Positions 34,399 through 42,386 of a stretch of DNA of 48,476 nt are shown piece after piece (the stretch's first letter is position 1; every line of letters begins with the position of its first letter). The notes beneath the pieces are model-generated. The model made no database searches, was not told the origin of the DNA, and saw only the letters and a program-made list of their open reading frames with translations. A program made the translations under genes and the position numbers. The stretch comes from an uncultured Bacilli bacterium (GTDB lineage Bacteria > Bacillota_I > Bacilli_A > RF39 > UBA660): assembly GCA_944363785.1 (NCBI GenBank), contig CALVVF010000013.1, positions 1 through 48,476 on the forward strand, written 5' to 3'.

Positions 34399-34427
34399 AT
34401 TGTATCAAAAAATAAGATACTTGGCAA
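34399..34427 (-). promoter_or_regulatory. tRNA promoter
   Basis: On the minus strand TTGCCA (34422-34427), 17 bases, TACAAT (34399-34404), with an extended TGA before the -10. Confidence 0.85.
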
Positions 34428-34599
34428 CTATTTTTTTATAGTTTTTTTAAAAATATTGTTTTTTTCTCCTTAAATAACTAAGAAACGAAATCTATAGTGA
34501 ATAAAGAATACTTTATTCCAAAAAAATAAAACCTAATAGAGTAATTTTATTCAATTAAAATTCTTTTATCCTGCATAAAATAAAGTAGGAGGGGGTACA
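34428..34599. other. Intergenic region with a hairpin
   Basis: AT-rich sequence between the tRNA promoter and the next gene. The inverted repeat GAATAAAG-AATA-CTTTATTC (34499-34518) has no T tail in either direction, so it is not a usual terminator. No other feature seen. Confidence 0.35.
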
Positions 34600-35304
34600 A
34601 TGAAACTAATTATCAAGGATGGTATGGTTAGTCGTAATACACCATCCAGTAGCGAAAAAGCACTATGCCTTGCACTTCATACTTCTTATGTAGATGGAGT
34701 AGCGACTAATGTTTATTTAACCAAAGATGATGAATTAGTCATCTATCAAAAAGATAATATAGAAAATAATCCCATTAAAGAACAAACCTTATCATCTTTA
34801 CAATTATTTAATTTAGGAAGTAGGGTAAAACCTCATTTTCTTATTTCCTTAAAAAGAGCCTTAGAAATTTTTAAAACAACAAAGAAAAAATTAATTTTAA
34901 ATGTAGTGGATCACGGAAGTAAGAATTCAAAATATATCAGCAAACTACTTACTTTAACTAACCATTATCCAGAAGTTAACCTCTATTTAAAAAGTAGTAA
35001 TCAACAACTAGTAGAACAATTAAATAAAAAGAAAAATAAACAAAAAGTTGGTGCGGTGATTACTACTTATGATTCTCCATTTTGGTTACTTTCATTAGAC
35101 TTCTATTCTCTAAATACGACCAATGTCGATATCAAAGAAGCATTAAATCAATTAGCTATAGGGAAAATACTAATGGTAGAAAATATCGATTCTAAAGAAG
35201 AGTTAAATCATATACATCACTATTACGGCTGTTATTCGCACTCCGTTTATGTAATTTCACCTTTATCTTTTATCATTAGTCGTTATTTTCATAAGGAGTT
35301 ATAA
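34600..35304 (+). CDS. GDPD-like TIM barrel, probably catalytically dead
   Basis: A 234-residue protein with the shape of a glycerophosphodiester phosphodiesterase: SRNTPSSSEKALCLAL stands where active enzymes have HRG...PENT, GVATNVYLTKDDELVIYQKD where they have E-x-D...TKDGxxVVxHD, and the helix-strand rhythm continues to the end. The catalytic His pair and the metal-binding Glu/Asp are missing. It is somewhat short (usually about 240-250). Possibly a ligand-binding pseudoenzyme. Ribosome binding site GGAGGGGG; cytoplasmic. Its terminator separates it from the next operon. Confidence 0.75.
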   Translation: MKLIIKDGMVSRNTPSSSEKALCLALHTSYVDGVATNVYLTKDDELVIYQKDNIENNPIKEQTLSSLQLFNLGSRVKPHFLISLKRALEIFKTTKKKLILNVVDHGSKNSKYISKLLTLTNHYPEVNLYLKSSNQQLVEQLNKKKNKQKVGAVITTYDSPFWLLSLDFYSLNTTNVDIKEALNQLAIGKILMVENIDSKEELNHIHHYYGCYSHSVYVISPLSFIISRYFHKEL

Positions 35305-35316
35305 AACTCTTTTTTT
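35293..35316 (+). terminator. Terminator overlapping the stop codon
   Basis: AAGGAGTT/AACTCTTT (one G-U) with loop ATAA containing part of the stop codon, followed by a T run to 35316. Confidence 0.75.
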
Positions 35317-35351
35317 CTTAAAAATCAGGAATAGCTTTTCCTACACTACTA

Positions 35352-35360
35352 TGGTATAAT
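35352..35360 (+). promoter_or_regulatory. Extended -10 promoter of the thioredoxin/Tim44/J operon
   Basis: TGG-TATAAT, 26 bases before the first ATG of the four-gene operon. Confidence 0.65.
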
Positions 35361-35385
35361 AAAAATAAATAGGTGTGGTGATAAG

Positions 35386-36006
35386 ATGAAAAAAATCATA
35401 TTGAGTATGTTATTTTTTTTACTGATGTTTTTCCCAATGTCAGTATTTGCGCTAAATGAAGTAAATGTTTATTTCTTTTATAGCCCAACATGTAATATTT
35501 GTAGTCAAGAAAAAGCTTTCTTAGAGGCATTACAACAAAATAAATATCCCAATCTGCGAATTTATTACTATGATACTTCAGAAGATAAAAATCTAGCTAT
35601 CATGAATCAAGCAAAAGAACTATATCAAGAAACAACAAATGGAGTACCATTTACGATTATCGGGGATACCGCTTTTGCGGGATTTTCTCAAAGTAAGAAA
35701 TGTTCTATTCAAAAGAATATCTATAATTATTCCTATCATACTTATGAAAATAAATTTGGCACAATGATTGGTGGACAATCCTATCGAACAGATTTAGAAG
35801 GTGACGTCGAAGAATATACGGATGATGAAGATTATTTAATCGAAGAAAATCCTGGTGGCGATACTTCTAATGAAATCAAAGAAGAAAAAGAATCAATATT
35901 TACGAATCCTAAATTCCAGTCAAGTATAATCTTAGTAGTCTGTGGAGTAGTTTTAGGCGTATTTGTTTTATTCTTAACTTTCTTTGAGAGGAGGAATCGC
36001 ACATGA
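35386..36006 (+). CDS. Exported thioredoxin-like protein with C-terminal anchor
   Basis: A 206-residue protein. A cleavable signal peptide (about 1-22, cut after VFA), then a thioredoxin fold with redox pair CNIC in VYFFYSPTCNICSQEKA and a cis-Pro loop NGVPFTIIG. After a region unlike thioredoxin and a very acidic linker (about 140-170), a membrane helix (about 178-200) and basic tail anchor it. A third Cys lies at KKCSIQ. First gene of a four-gene operon; its TGA overlaps the next ATG (ATGA). Likely a membrane-surface disulfide exchanger. Confidence 0.88.
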   Translation: MKKIILSMLFFLLMFFPMSVFALNEVNVYFFYSPTCNICSQEKAFLEALQQNKYPNLRIYYYDTSEDKNLAIMNQAKELYQETTNGVPFTIIGDTAFAGFSQSKKCSIQKNIYNYSYHTYENKFGTMIGGQSYRTDLEGDVEEYTDDEDYLIEENPGGDTSNEIKEEKESIFTNPKFQSSIILVVCGVVLGVFVLFLTFFERRNRT

Positions 36007-36686
36007 TATGGTTTATTGTTCCTATCATTATTCTCTTAATTATTATTTTAATTTCATCCTTATGGATCGTAAAACTATCAAAACAAGAAAAAGAGTACAT
36101 GGAAGTTTCTAATCAATATTTAAAAGAAATTGGAAAATCCTATACCAAAGAACAATTTAGTACGGCGATCTTCGAACTATATAAAAATGTAATTCAAGCC
36201 GTTCAAGACGAAAATTTCTCATATTTACGGGAAAGCTTATCAGATGAGATTTATAATAGTTATCTACTTGCGATTAAAAATTCTAAGATGAGAAATGCCA
36301 AAACCGTTGTCGAAGATATGAATTTTGTGTTTAGTAAGCTAATCAGTTTGACCGTTAAAGATAATTTAGAAATAGCTAAAGTTTGGTTAAAAGTCAGATA
36401 TTGTGAATTAGTTATCGATACAACACCACTTTCTCCGGAAGAAATTAGAGCTGGAAAAACCCCCAGGGTAATAGCAGGAAGTAAAACAAAACCATTAGAG
36501 AAAGAATATATTTTAACTTTAGTGAAAACACGAACCGAAAAAGAAAGTATTGTCTGTGCCAATTGTGGTTATCTAACGAATATTGTAACTAGAAATACCT
36601 GCCTTCGTTGCGGAGCGAATATTGCCAGTAGACATTATCATTGGGTAATGATTGCTAAGGAAGAGACAAATGTGAGTAATAAATAA
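36003..36686 (+). CDS. Tim44-like membrane protein with zinc ribbon
   Basis: A 227-residue protein. An N-terminal helix (about 2-24), then a Tim44-like/NTF2-type domain (about 45-175: FSTAIFELYKNVIQAVQDEN, LRESLSDEIYNSYL, VEDMNFVFSKLISL, VWLKVRYCELVID). Inserted near the end is a zinc ribbon, CANC-GYLTNIVTRNT-CLRC (about 186-206), before the last strand HYHWVMIAKEE. Tim44 domains bind membranes and recruit chaperones in mitochondria; the bacterial version is uncharacterised. Overlaps its neighbours by 4 bases and 1 base. The next gene encodes a J-domain protein, a Tim44-like pairing. Confidence 0.85.
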   Translation: MIWFIVPIIILLIIILISSLWIVKLSKQEKEYMEVSNQYLKEIGKSYTKEQFSTAIFELYKNVIQAVQDENFSYLRESLSDEIYNSYLLAIKNSKMRNAKTVVEDMNFVFSKLISLTVKDNLEIAKVWLKVRYCELVIDTTPLSPEEIRAGKTPRVIAGSKTKPLEKEYILTLVKTRTEKESIVCANCGYLTNIVTRNTCLRCGANIASRHYHWVMIAKEETNVSNK

Positions 36687-37570
36687 TGCTAACGAAAGAA
36701 GAAATTTATGTAAAATTAGGATATCGTGGTGAGTACACCAAAGAAGTGAAACGTAAATTTCGCTTGTTATGTAAACATTATCATCCTGATGTTAATCATG
36801 GAAACGGTGAGACAATGAAGCTTCTTAATCAAGTTAAAGAAGAAATAGAAGCTGCAGAAGAAAAGAGAGAAGTTAAGCACACAAATAGAAACTTTTCTTC
36901 ATCCCCACCAGAAGAGACCTTTACGCAACCAGACTTTTCCGCAAAAACAGAACAAGAAGATATCTTCCAACTAATCCCCAAAGAAAAGTTGGAGAAAAAA
37001 ATCGCAGAACTCGAAGAAATATTGAAAGAAATGCTCATAACCTTAACCAGTAAAAACAAAAAAATTTATCAAATATATCAAGAATATAATCATTTATTAG
37101 ATAAGATTGAACGTAGTAAAGTAGAAATTGATCTGTTAAAGACAAGTAGTACAAAGTACAGTAATTATTTATTTTTATTATTTGGCATCTCGATTGGAAT
37201 TTTCTTCTTTCTCTTGTTTTTTGTTTTTATCTTAGGCATCATGTACGGATATTTTCAAAGCTATTTCTTTTGGTTAATCTTGATTGTCTTCTTAGGTTTG
37301 AATGTTGTAACTCTATATTTTTTAGTTCAAACAGATATCAAAAGACGGAAAATAGATGCCAAAATTAGTAGTCAATATGCTAAGAAAAATGAACAAATGA
37401 TCAAATCTTTTCAAATACAAGATGAAATTATAAAACAAGAAGAGGACTATCGAAACCTAAAAACTAAGTATCAAAAAACAGCTAATGATCGTCAACTATA
37501 TTACTATGAAATTTCAAAAAGACAAAACAAAGTACCACAAAAAAGTAAGATGAAAAAATATAAACTCTAG
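36686..37570 (+). CDS. Membrane J-domain protein
   Basis: A 294-residue protein. Residues 1-50 form a J-domain with HPD (YVKLGYRGEYTKEVKRKFRL, KHYHPDVNHG). A Pro/Thr linker and a coiled coil (about 95-150) lead to two membrane helices (about 158-185 and 190-213), then a second coiled coil (about 220-280) and a basic tail. It should recruit and activate DnaK at the membrane. ATG overlaps the stop of the Tim44-like gene (TAATG), implying translational coupling. Confidence 0.85.
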   Translation: MLTKEEIYVKLGYRGEYTKEVKRKFRLLCKHYHPDVNHGNGETMKLLNQVKEEIEAAEEKREVKHTNRNFSSSPPEETFTQPDFSAKTEQEDIFQLIPKEKLEKKIAELEEILKEMLITLTSKNKKIYQIYQEYNHLLDKIERSKVEIDLLKTSSTKYSNYLFLLFGISIGIFFFLLFFVFILGIMYGYFQSYFFWLILIVFLGLNVVTLYFLVQTDIKRRKIDAKISSQYAKKNEQMIKSFQIQDEIIKQEEDYRNLKTKYQKTANDRQLYYYEISKRQNKVPQKSKMKKYKL

Positions 37571-37579
37571 GAGGTAGTA

Positions 37580-37912
37580 ATGAAAGATATTTTGGCTTAT
37601 GAAAATCAGAAACAAGTACGAGAGTTTTGGTTAGAAAATGAAATGGTAAGATCCAGGCTAGTATCAGTGTTAATTCAATTAAAAAGAAAGTATGGATTAG
37701 AAAAAGAAAGATTATTAAATAGTAAAAAAGGAGAAAAAATAGTTTCTTTTCAAGAATGTAAAGAAAAATGTGAACAGTTAGACCAAGAGTTTAAAGAAGT
37801 TAGGGATTTATTAATATATAATGAAATATATTGTGAACAGCTAGATCAATTACTGGCTTATCATGATTATTCTTATGAAAAACCACAAAGTAAAAAGAAG
37901 TCATTTCGGTGA
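37580..37912 (+). CDS. Small coiled-coil protein, last gene of the operon
   Basis: A 110-residue charged helical protein (REFWLENEMVRSRLVSVLIQ, CEQLDQEFKEVRDLL, repeated CEQLDQ). No known family. Ribosome binding site AGGAGG. The gene ends inside the terminator hairpin. Likely a structural partner of the membrane J-protein, by operon position. Confidence 0.72.
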   Translation: MKDILAYENQKQVREFWLENEMVRSRLVSVLIQLKRKYGLEKERLLNSKKGEKIVSFQECKEKCEQLDQEFKEVRDLLIYNEIYCEQLDQLLAYHDYSYEKPQSKKKSFR

Positions 37913-37920
37913 CTTCTTTT
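37893..37920. terminator. Terminator with UUCG loop, shared
   Basis: A 12-bp stem (AAAAGAAGTCAT/GTGACTTCTTTT, one G-U) closed by TTCG; it contains the TGA of the upstream gene. TTTTT on the minus strand also fits the converging lipoprotein gene. Confidence 0.85.
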
Positions 37921-37926
37921 AATATA

Positions 37927-38796
37927 TTAGTATAATTCACTTTTTAATAAGTCAATATTATCGTTCATCAATGTAAGATAATTTTCTTTATTGTCTCGTT
38001 GAGTATCAGTAATATTGTCTAATCGCTTAAAGGTTAGAGTACCAACTCCAGTATCAGCAATTAATTGCGTTACTGTATCATTATTCTTTGTTTTATCTAA
38101 TAATATGATATGACGAACCGTTTGATTATTGATCATGGCCTTTACATCAGCAACGGTTTTTTCTGTAACTGGAACAGTAGAATCATCTAAAGAAATAACA
38201 GTAAATCCATATTTTTCTAAAAACTTTAAGGCATCATCATTTACGACAATTGTTTTCCTTGTTGCGTTTTCAGCAGTTAATTTAATTTCTGCATCTAACT
38301 CCGATAAAGCGACTTTTATTTCTTCATAAGCAGCATCAATTTCTTTTTTTAAGTAACTATTCGTAATGTATTCATTTAAACCAATCTTAATATTTTGCGT
38401 AATCATTAGTAGGTTAGAAGGGTTTAACCATAATTCTTCTTCTCCATAGATTGTCTCCATGCCACTAGTAGCATCGATAATCATCATATCTTTATTATAA
38501 TCAAGTAACTGTAGGGCAATATCCTTATCATTACTTAAGCCATTATAAATAAATAATTCTTTATTACTGTAGTCTTTAATTCTTTTATCATTTAATTCAT
38601 AAGTAGAAATATCCGTACCATCTGGATAAATTGAAGTAACTAAAGAATGTTCACCATACAGTAAATTAGTTACGTATTCGTAAGGGTAAGCAGTTGTTAC
38701 AATCTCGATTCCTTCTAAATTATCTTTTTTAAAACAACCAGAACTAAGTAAAAGTACAAAAAGTCCTAGTACACTTATTTTTATAATATTTTTCAT
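37927..38796 (-). CDS. TroA-fold lipoprotein lacking metal-binding His
   Basis: A 289-residue lipoprotein: signal with lipobox LSSGC (Cys 21), then the two-lobed TroA/ZnuA-like fold ([16 protein letters not shown], a long bridging helix near 150-180, [15 protein letters not shown]). Zn/Mn-binding family members place His in xDPHxYEP, DPHVWLDP and xSHxAFxY. Here these are [16 protein letters not shown] and VNDDALKF, all without His. No ABC permease or ATPase genes are next to it. So it may bind another ligand or act as an adaptor. The first ATG overlaps the stop of yidD by 4 bases (ATGA). Confidence 0.88.
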   Translation of the reverse strand: MKNIIKISVLGLFVLLLSSGCFKKDNLEGIEIVTTAYPYEYVTNLLYGEHSLVTSIYPDGTDISTYELNDKRIKDYSNKELFIYNGLSNDKDIALQLLDYNKDMMIIDATSGMETIYGEEELWLNPSNLLMITQNIKIGLNEYITNSYLKKEIDAAYEEIKVALSELDAEIKLTAENATRKTIVVNDDALKFLEKYGFTVISLDDSTVPVTEKTVADVKAMINNQTVRHIILLDKTKNNDTVTQLIADTGVGTLTFKRLDNITDTQRDNKENYLTLMNDNIDLLKSELY

Positions 38797-39020
38797 TTTT
38801 CTCTCCTTTTCAATATGGGAACTGGATCATAACCACTTGTTCCAAAAGGGTTACAACGTAGAATTCGTTTAAATGTCAAGTAACCTCCTTTAAGGCAACC
38901 ATACATCCGAATTGCTTCTATTCCATAATTAGAACAAGTAGGGATATGGCGACAACCATTATGCCAAGGACCAGGTATAAGTTGATAGATCTTGATGAGT
39001 CCAAGGGCCAAATATTTCAT
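38793..39020 (-). CDS. yidD: YidD membrane protein insertion factor
   Basis: A 75-residue Yid[13 protein letters not shown] amphipathic start, [22 protein letters not shown] and [24 protein letters not shown] are full family signatures. It supports membrane protein insertion by YidC/Sec. ATG 39020 is used because GGAG lies 6 bases before it. Unusually coupled to a lipoprotein gene rather than placed near rnpA/yidC. Confidence 0.95.
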   Translation of the reverse strand: MKYLALGLIKIYQLIPGPWHNGCRHIPTCSNYGIEAIRMYGCLKGGYLTFKRILRCNPFGTSGYDPVPILKRREK

Positions 39021-39443
39021 ATAATTCTCCATATGTCCATTTTACTATGATTAAAAAAATAAAACAAGGTTTGTTTTTCATTCTTCTATCTGAAAGGGTA
39101 TACTATATATTGTTTTTATAAAGTACTAAATATTAAAATAATAGTATAGTTAAAATGAGAAAATATATAATGAATTTAAATAAAATCATTCATTTTATTT
39201 TAAGAATTCACTCTTACATTTATTTCTTTTATTATAAAAATAATGGATGAAAAATAGTATCTATTTCTTCATTTTTATCAATATGTAAATTTCTGATTTT
39301 ATCTATTTTAATTCGTTATTTATCATAATAAGATATTTTTTCCTAATCAATAAACTTGATTAATCTCTAGTTTTGTAGTAAGATGTTAAATGAATTTGGA
39401 ACTTTGTCTTATAAAATATAAAAAGTTAAAAGAGTGGTGAAGA
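39021..39443. other. Long AT-rich intergenic region before rnc
   Basis: About 420 bases of extremely AT-rich DNA without an open frame. An imperfect long hairpin lies around 39171-39215 (GAATTTAAATAAAAT facing ATTTTATTTTAAGAATTC). Short T and A runs are common. It could hold the rnc promoter (TATAAA near 39411), an sRNA, or bent DNA; no feature is certain. Confidence 0.4.
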
Positions 39444-40109
39444 ATGGAAAGATTGTTTCAAAAATTGGAAATAGTACCTAAAAATAAAGATTTATATCGA
39501 CTTGCTTTTTCGCATTCCTCTTATGTAAATGAACGTCATTTAAAAGCAGATTATGAGCGTTTAGAATTTTTAGGGGATGCTGTATTAGATTTAGTTGTAA
39601 GTGATTATTTATATCGTCATTCAAATGCTAAAGAAGGAGATATGACTAAGACGAGAGCAAGTTATGTTTGTGAAAATGCCTGTTTTCGTTATGCATTAGA
39701 CTTAAATTTTAGTGATTATATTAAAGTAGGACATGGTGAAGAATTAGAGGGTGGCCGATATAAAAAAGTAATTCTAGCCGATATTTTTGAAGCCTTTATG
39801 GGCGCAATATATCTAGACTTGGGTTATGATACAGTAAGAAAAGTTTTATTAAAAATTATTGTTCCCTATATTGAAGATAACAACATCACGTTCTTTCGTG
39901 ATTATAAAAGTGCGTTACAGGAATATATTCAAACGGAACAAAGAACACTTCAATATACAGTAATTAAAGAAGAAGGACCACCACATCAAAGAGTATTTAC
40001 TGTTCAAGTAAGTGTTGACGGAATTATTTATGGTACAGGTTTAGCAAGTAGTAAAAAAGAGGCTGAACAAGAAGCCGCAAGAAGTGCATTAGAAAAACTT
40101 GCTCGTTAA
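39444..40109 (+). CDS. rnc: Ribonuclease III
   Basis: A 221-residue RNase III that cuts double-stranded RNA in rRNA and mRNA processing. Catalytic domain signature YERLEFLGDAVLDLVVSDYL and the second acidic site LADIFEAFMGAIYLD are intact; the C-terminal dsRNA-binding domain (about 150-220: DYKSALQEYIQ, SKKEAEQEAARSALEKL) is complete. It stands in front of an RNase J paralogue, with a short gap, so both may be co-expressed. Confidence 0.97.
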   Translation: MERLFQKLEIVPKNKDLYRLAFSHSSYVNERHLKADYERLEFLGDAVLDLVVSDYLYRHSNAKEGDMTKTRASYVCENACFRYALDLNFSDYIKVGHGEELEGGRYKKVILADIFEAFMGAIYLDLGYDTVRKVLLKIIVPYIEDNNITFFRDYKSALQEYIQTEQRTLQYTVIKEEGPPHQRVFTVQVSVDGIIYGTGLASSKKEAEQEAARSALEKLAR

Positions 40110-40126
40110 AAAAATAGGAGTAAATG

Positions 40127-42208
40127 ATGGGAAAACAGCAGAAAAAGTATAGAAAAGAAATAGCTTCGTATTATACATATACAAGGGATGACCGCGCATA
40201 TTTAATTGAAACTTTAGTAATAGCTAGTTTGGATCCCATATTTTTTGCTGATTCGTTATTTCAAAATTATTATACTATTTTAATTGAACATCAAAACTGG
40301 TTTCTTCGAGAATTAGAAAAATTAGAGGCAGAAGAGAAAATCTCTAAGAAAAAATGGCATTTGTTAAAAGAAGCCTATCAATTACAAATAGAAATGCTTC
40401 AATGTTTATCTGATTATGTCGACCTAAACTTGATTTTACCAGATAAATATGTTGAACAAAAAATAGAAAACAGTGAGTTAGACTATGCTAATTATGTTGA
40501 TTTATTAAATAAAAAAGTAAAAAATATCAAAAAAGAAAAGAGGAGGAAAAAATTGAGTAAAATAAAAATAGTAGCCTTAGGTGGCTTAAATGAAAATGGA
40601 AAAAATATGTATGTTGTTGATGTTGATGATCAACTGTTTGTTTTTGATGCAGGGTTAAAATTTGCCACTAGTAAAATGTTAGGTGTAGATTACATTATCC
40701 CTAATATCGATTATTTAATTCAAAATAAGAAAAAAATAAAAGGAATTTTTCTAACCCACGGTCATGAAAGTAATATGGGAGCAATTAGTGATATCTTACT
40801 TGCTTTACCAACCGTTACTGTTTATGCAACTAAATTTACGATGGAAATTGTTAAAAATGAACTTAGAGAAGCGGGCATTCTTCGAGCTAGATTAAAAGAG
40901 ATTCGTCCTCATGCGAAGATTGATTTTGGTAATGATTTAGTTATTTTCCCTATCAGTGTGACTCATTCGATTCCTGATGCAGTATGTTATGTTCTATATA
41001 CAAAAGATGGAGCGATTGTGTATACAGGTGACTTTGTCTTTGATTCGACGATGATGGGAAATTATAAGACCGATATTGGAAAACTTGCTTATGTAGGAAA
41101 ACAGGGAGTACTTTGTTTATTGTGTGAATCATTCTATGCCGAAAAAGAAGGACATACTTCACCTAATAACCGCGTAAGTGACTTTATTCACGAAGTACTT
41201 AGTAAGAATGAAGATCGTATCATCGCAACGATTCTTCCTGCTCATATTTACCGCGTTCAAGAAATCTTTAATGAAGTGATGAAGACTCATCGTAAGATTG
41301 TAGTCATGGGAAAAGGATTACAAGAATTGATTCATAAAGCGATCGATTTAAACTATCTTACGATCGATAAAGAACGAATTGGGGATTTATCTAATTTAGG
41401 AGATAAAGGGGTTATCGTATTAATCTCTGATGAAAAAGAAAAACCATTTGCTAACTTAGAGCGAATTATTCGTGGCTTTGATAAATATATTAAGTTAAAA
41501 GAAACAGATACGATTTTTATCACTGAACCAAGCTATGAAGGAATTGAAAAGAGATTAGCCCTAATCATGGATGAAATTGCGAAAGCTAATGTTAATGCGG
41601 TTAGCTTATCTAGTAAAAAACATCTTCTTCATCATGCTTCACGTGAAGATTTAATGTTGATGATTAATTTGATGAACCCTAAATATTATTTTCCAGTTAA
41701 GGGAGAATATCGTCATCAATATATGAATGCTGAAGTAGCAGAAGGACTTGGTATTCCAAAAGAGAATATTTTATTAAAACAAAATGGTGATGTGGTTACC
41801 TTCCAAAATGGTGAGTTAGTAGATACAAAAGAACATATCGAAATTGATGAAGTACTAATTGATGGAAAAAATCAAGGAGATATTGGTGAACTTGTTTTAA
41901 AAGATAGAGAAATGCTAGGAGAAAATGGAATTGTTATTATTAGTGCTACCTTAGATCGAGCAACGAAAAAGATCCTAGCAGGACCAGAGATCGTAACAAG
42001 AGGATTTATCTTTGTCAAAGATAATTTAGATTTGATTGCTGAGACGAAACGAGTTTCTCAAGAAATTATCGAAAGAAATACAAACGAAGAAAATCATCGC
42101 GTAGATTATACAAAAATAAAAAATGAAGTACGTGAGTCTCTCGGTAAATATTTCTATCGTCAAACGGAATGTAAACCGATGATTATCACGGTAATTCAAG
42201 AAGTATAG
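40127..42208 (+). CDS. rnj: RNase J-like protein with N-terminal extension, degenerate active site
   Basis: A 693-residue protein. Residues 1-142 are a helical, unrecognised extension (RAYLIETLVIASLDPIFF, a coiled coil, a Lys/Arg-rich end). The rest is RNase J: KIVALGGLNENGKNM, the beta-CASP region and the C-terminal domain. The metal motif expected as HGHEDH reads HGHESN, and PVHGEYR reads PVKGEYR; the HSIPDAV and TGDFVFD positions are kept. Cleavage activity is probably reduced or lost, as in J2-type subunits. An internal ribosome binding site (40541) allows a normal-sized product. The start is ATG 40127 (40124 is too close to AGGAG). Confidence 0.92.
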   Translation: MGKQQKKYRKEIASYYTYTRDDRAYLIETLVIASLDPIFFADSLFQNYYTILIEHQNWFLRELEKLEAEEKISKKKWHLLKEAYQLQIEMLQCLSDYVDLNLILPDKYVEQKIENSELDYANYVDLLNKKVKNIKKEKRRKKLSKIKIVALGGLNENGKNMYVVDVDDQLFVFDAGLKFATSKMLGVDYIIPNIDYLIQNKKKIKGIFLTHGHESNMGAISDILLALPTVTVYATKFTMEIVKNELREAGILRARLKEIRPHAKIDFGNDLVIFPISVTHSIPDAVCYVLYTKDGAIVYTGDFVFDSTMMGNYKTDIGKLAYVGKQGVLCLLCESFYAEKEGHTSPNNRVSDFIHEVLSKNEDRIIATILPAHIYRVQEIFNEVMKTHRKIVVMGKGLQELIHKAIDLNYLTIDKERIGDLSNLGDKGVIVLISDEKEKPFANLERIIRGFDKYIKLKETDTIFITEPSYEGIEKRLALIMDEIAKANVNAVSLSSKKHLLHHASREDLMLMINLMNPKYYFPVKGEYRHQYMNAEVAEGLGIPKENILLKQNGDVVTFQNGELVDTKEHIEIDEVLIDGKNQGDIGELVLKDREMLGENGIVIISATLDRATKKILAGPEIVTRGFIFVKDNLDLIAETKRVSQEIIERNTNEENHRVDYTKIKNEVRESLGKYFYRQTECKPMIITVIQEV
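40541..40555 (+). promoter_or_regulatory. Internal ribosome binding site and TTG start in the RNase J gene
   Basis: AGGAGG at 40541-40546 is followed 6 bases later by TTG (40553-40555), in frame, exactly where stand-alone RNase J proteins begin (SKIKIVALGGL). Two products, about 693 and 551 residues, are therefore likely. Confidence 0.65.
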
Positions 42209-42222
42209 GAACTAAAGAAAAT

Positions 42223-42274
42223 AAAAGAGCTTATTCCTTTTTCTTAAGAGAAAATGAGATAAGTTCTTTTTTTT
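42223..42274 (+). terminator. Intrinsic terminator of the rnc-rnj region
   Basis: AAAAGAGCTTAT (42223-42234) pairs with ATAAGTTCTTTT (42259-42270), one G-U; the loop holds a second small hairpin; T8 at the end. Confidence 0.8.
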
Positions 42275-42361
42275 CTAAATATGTTGTCCATTCTTCTTTT
42301 TAGTTACCAAAGATAAATGTAATTTCTAGGAAAGATTATATTTCCTTTTTTTCTTAGAACG

Positions 42362-42370
42362 TGATATAGT
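42362..42370 (+). promoter_or_regulatory. Extended -10 promoter
   Basis: TGA-TATAGT, 16 bases upstream of the deacetylase start codon. Confidence 0.45.
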
Positions 42371-42386
42371 TAAGATAGGTGAAAAT

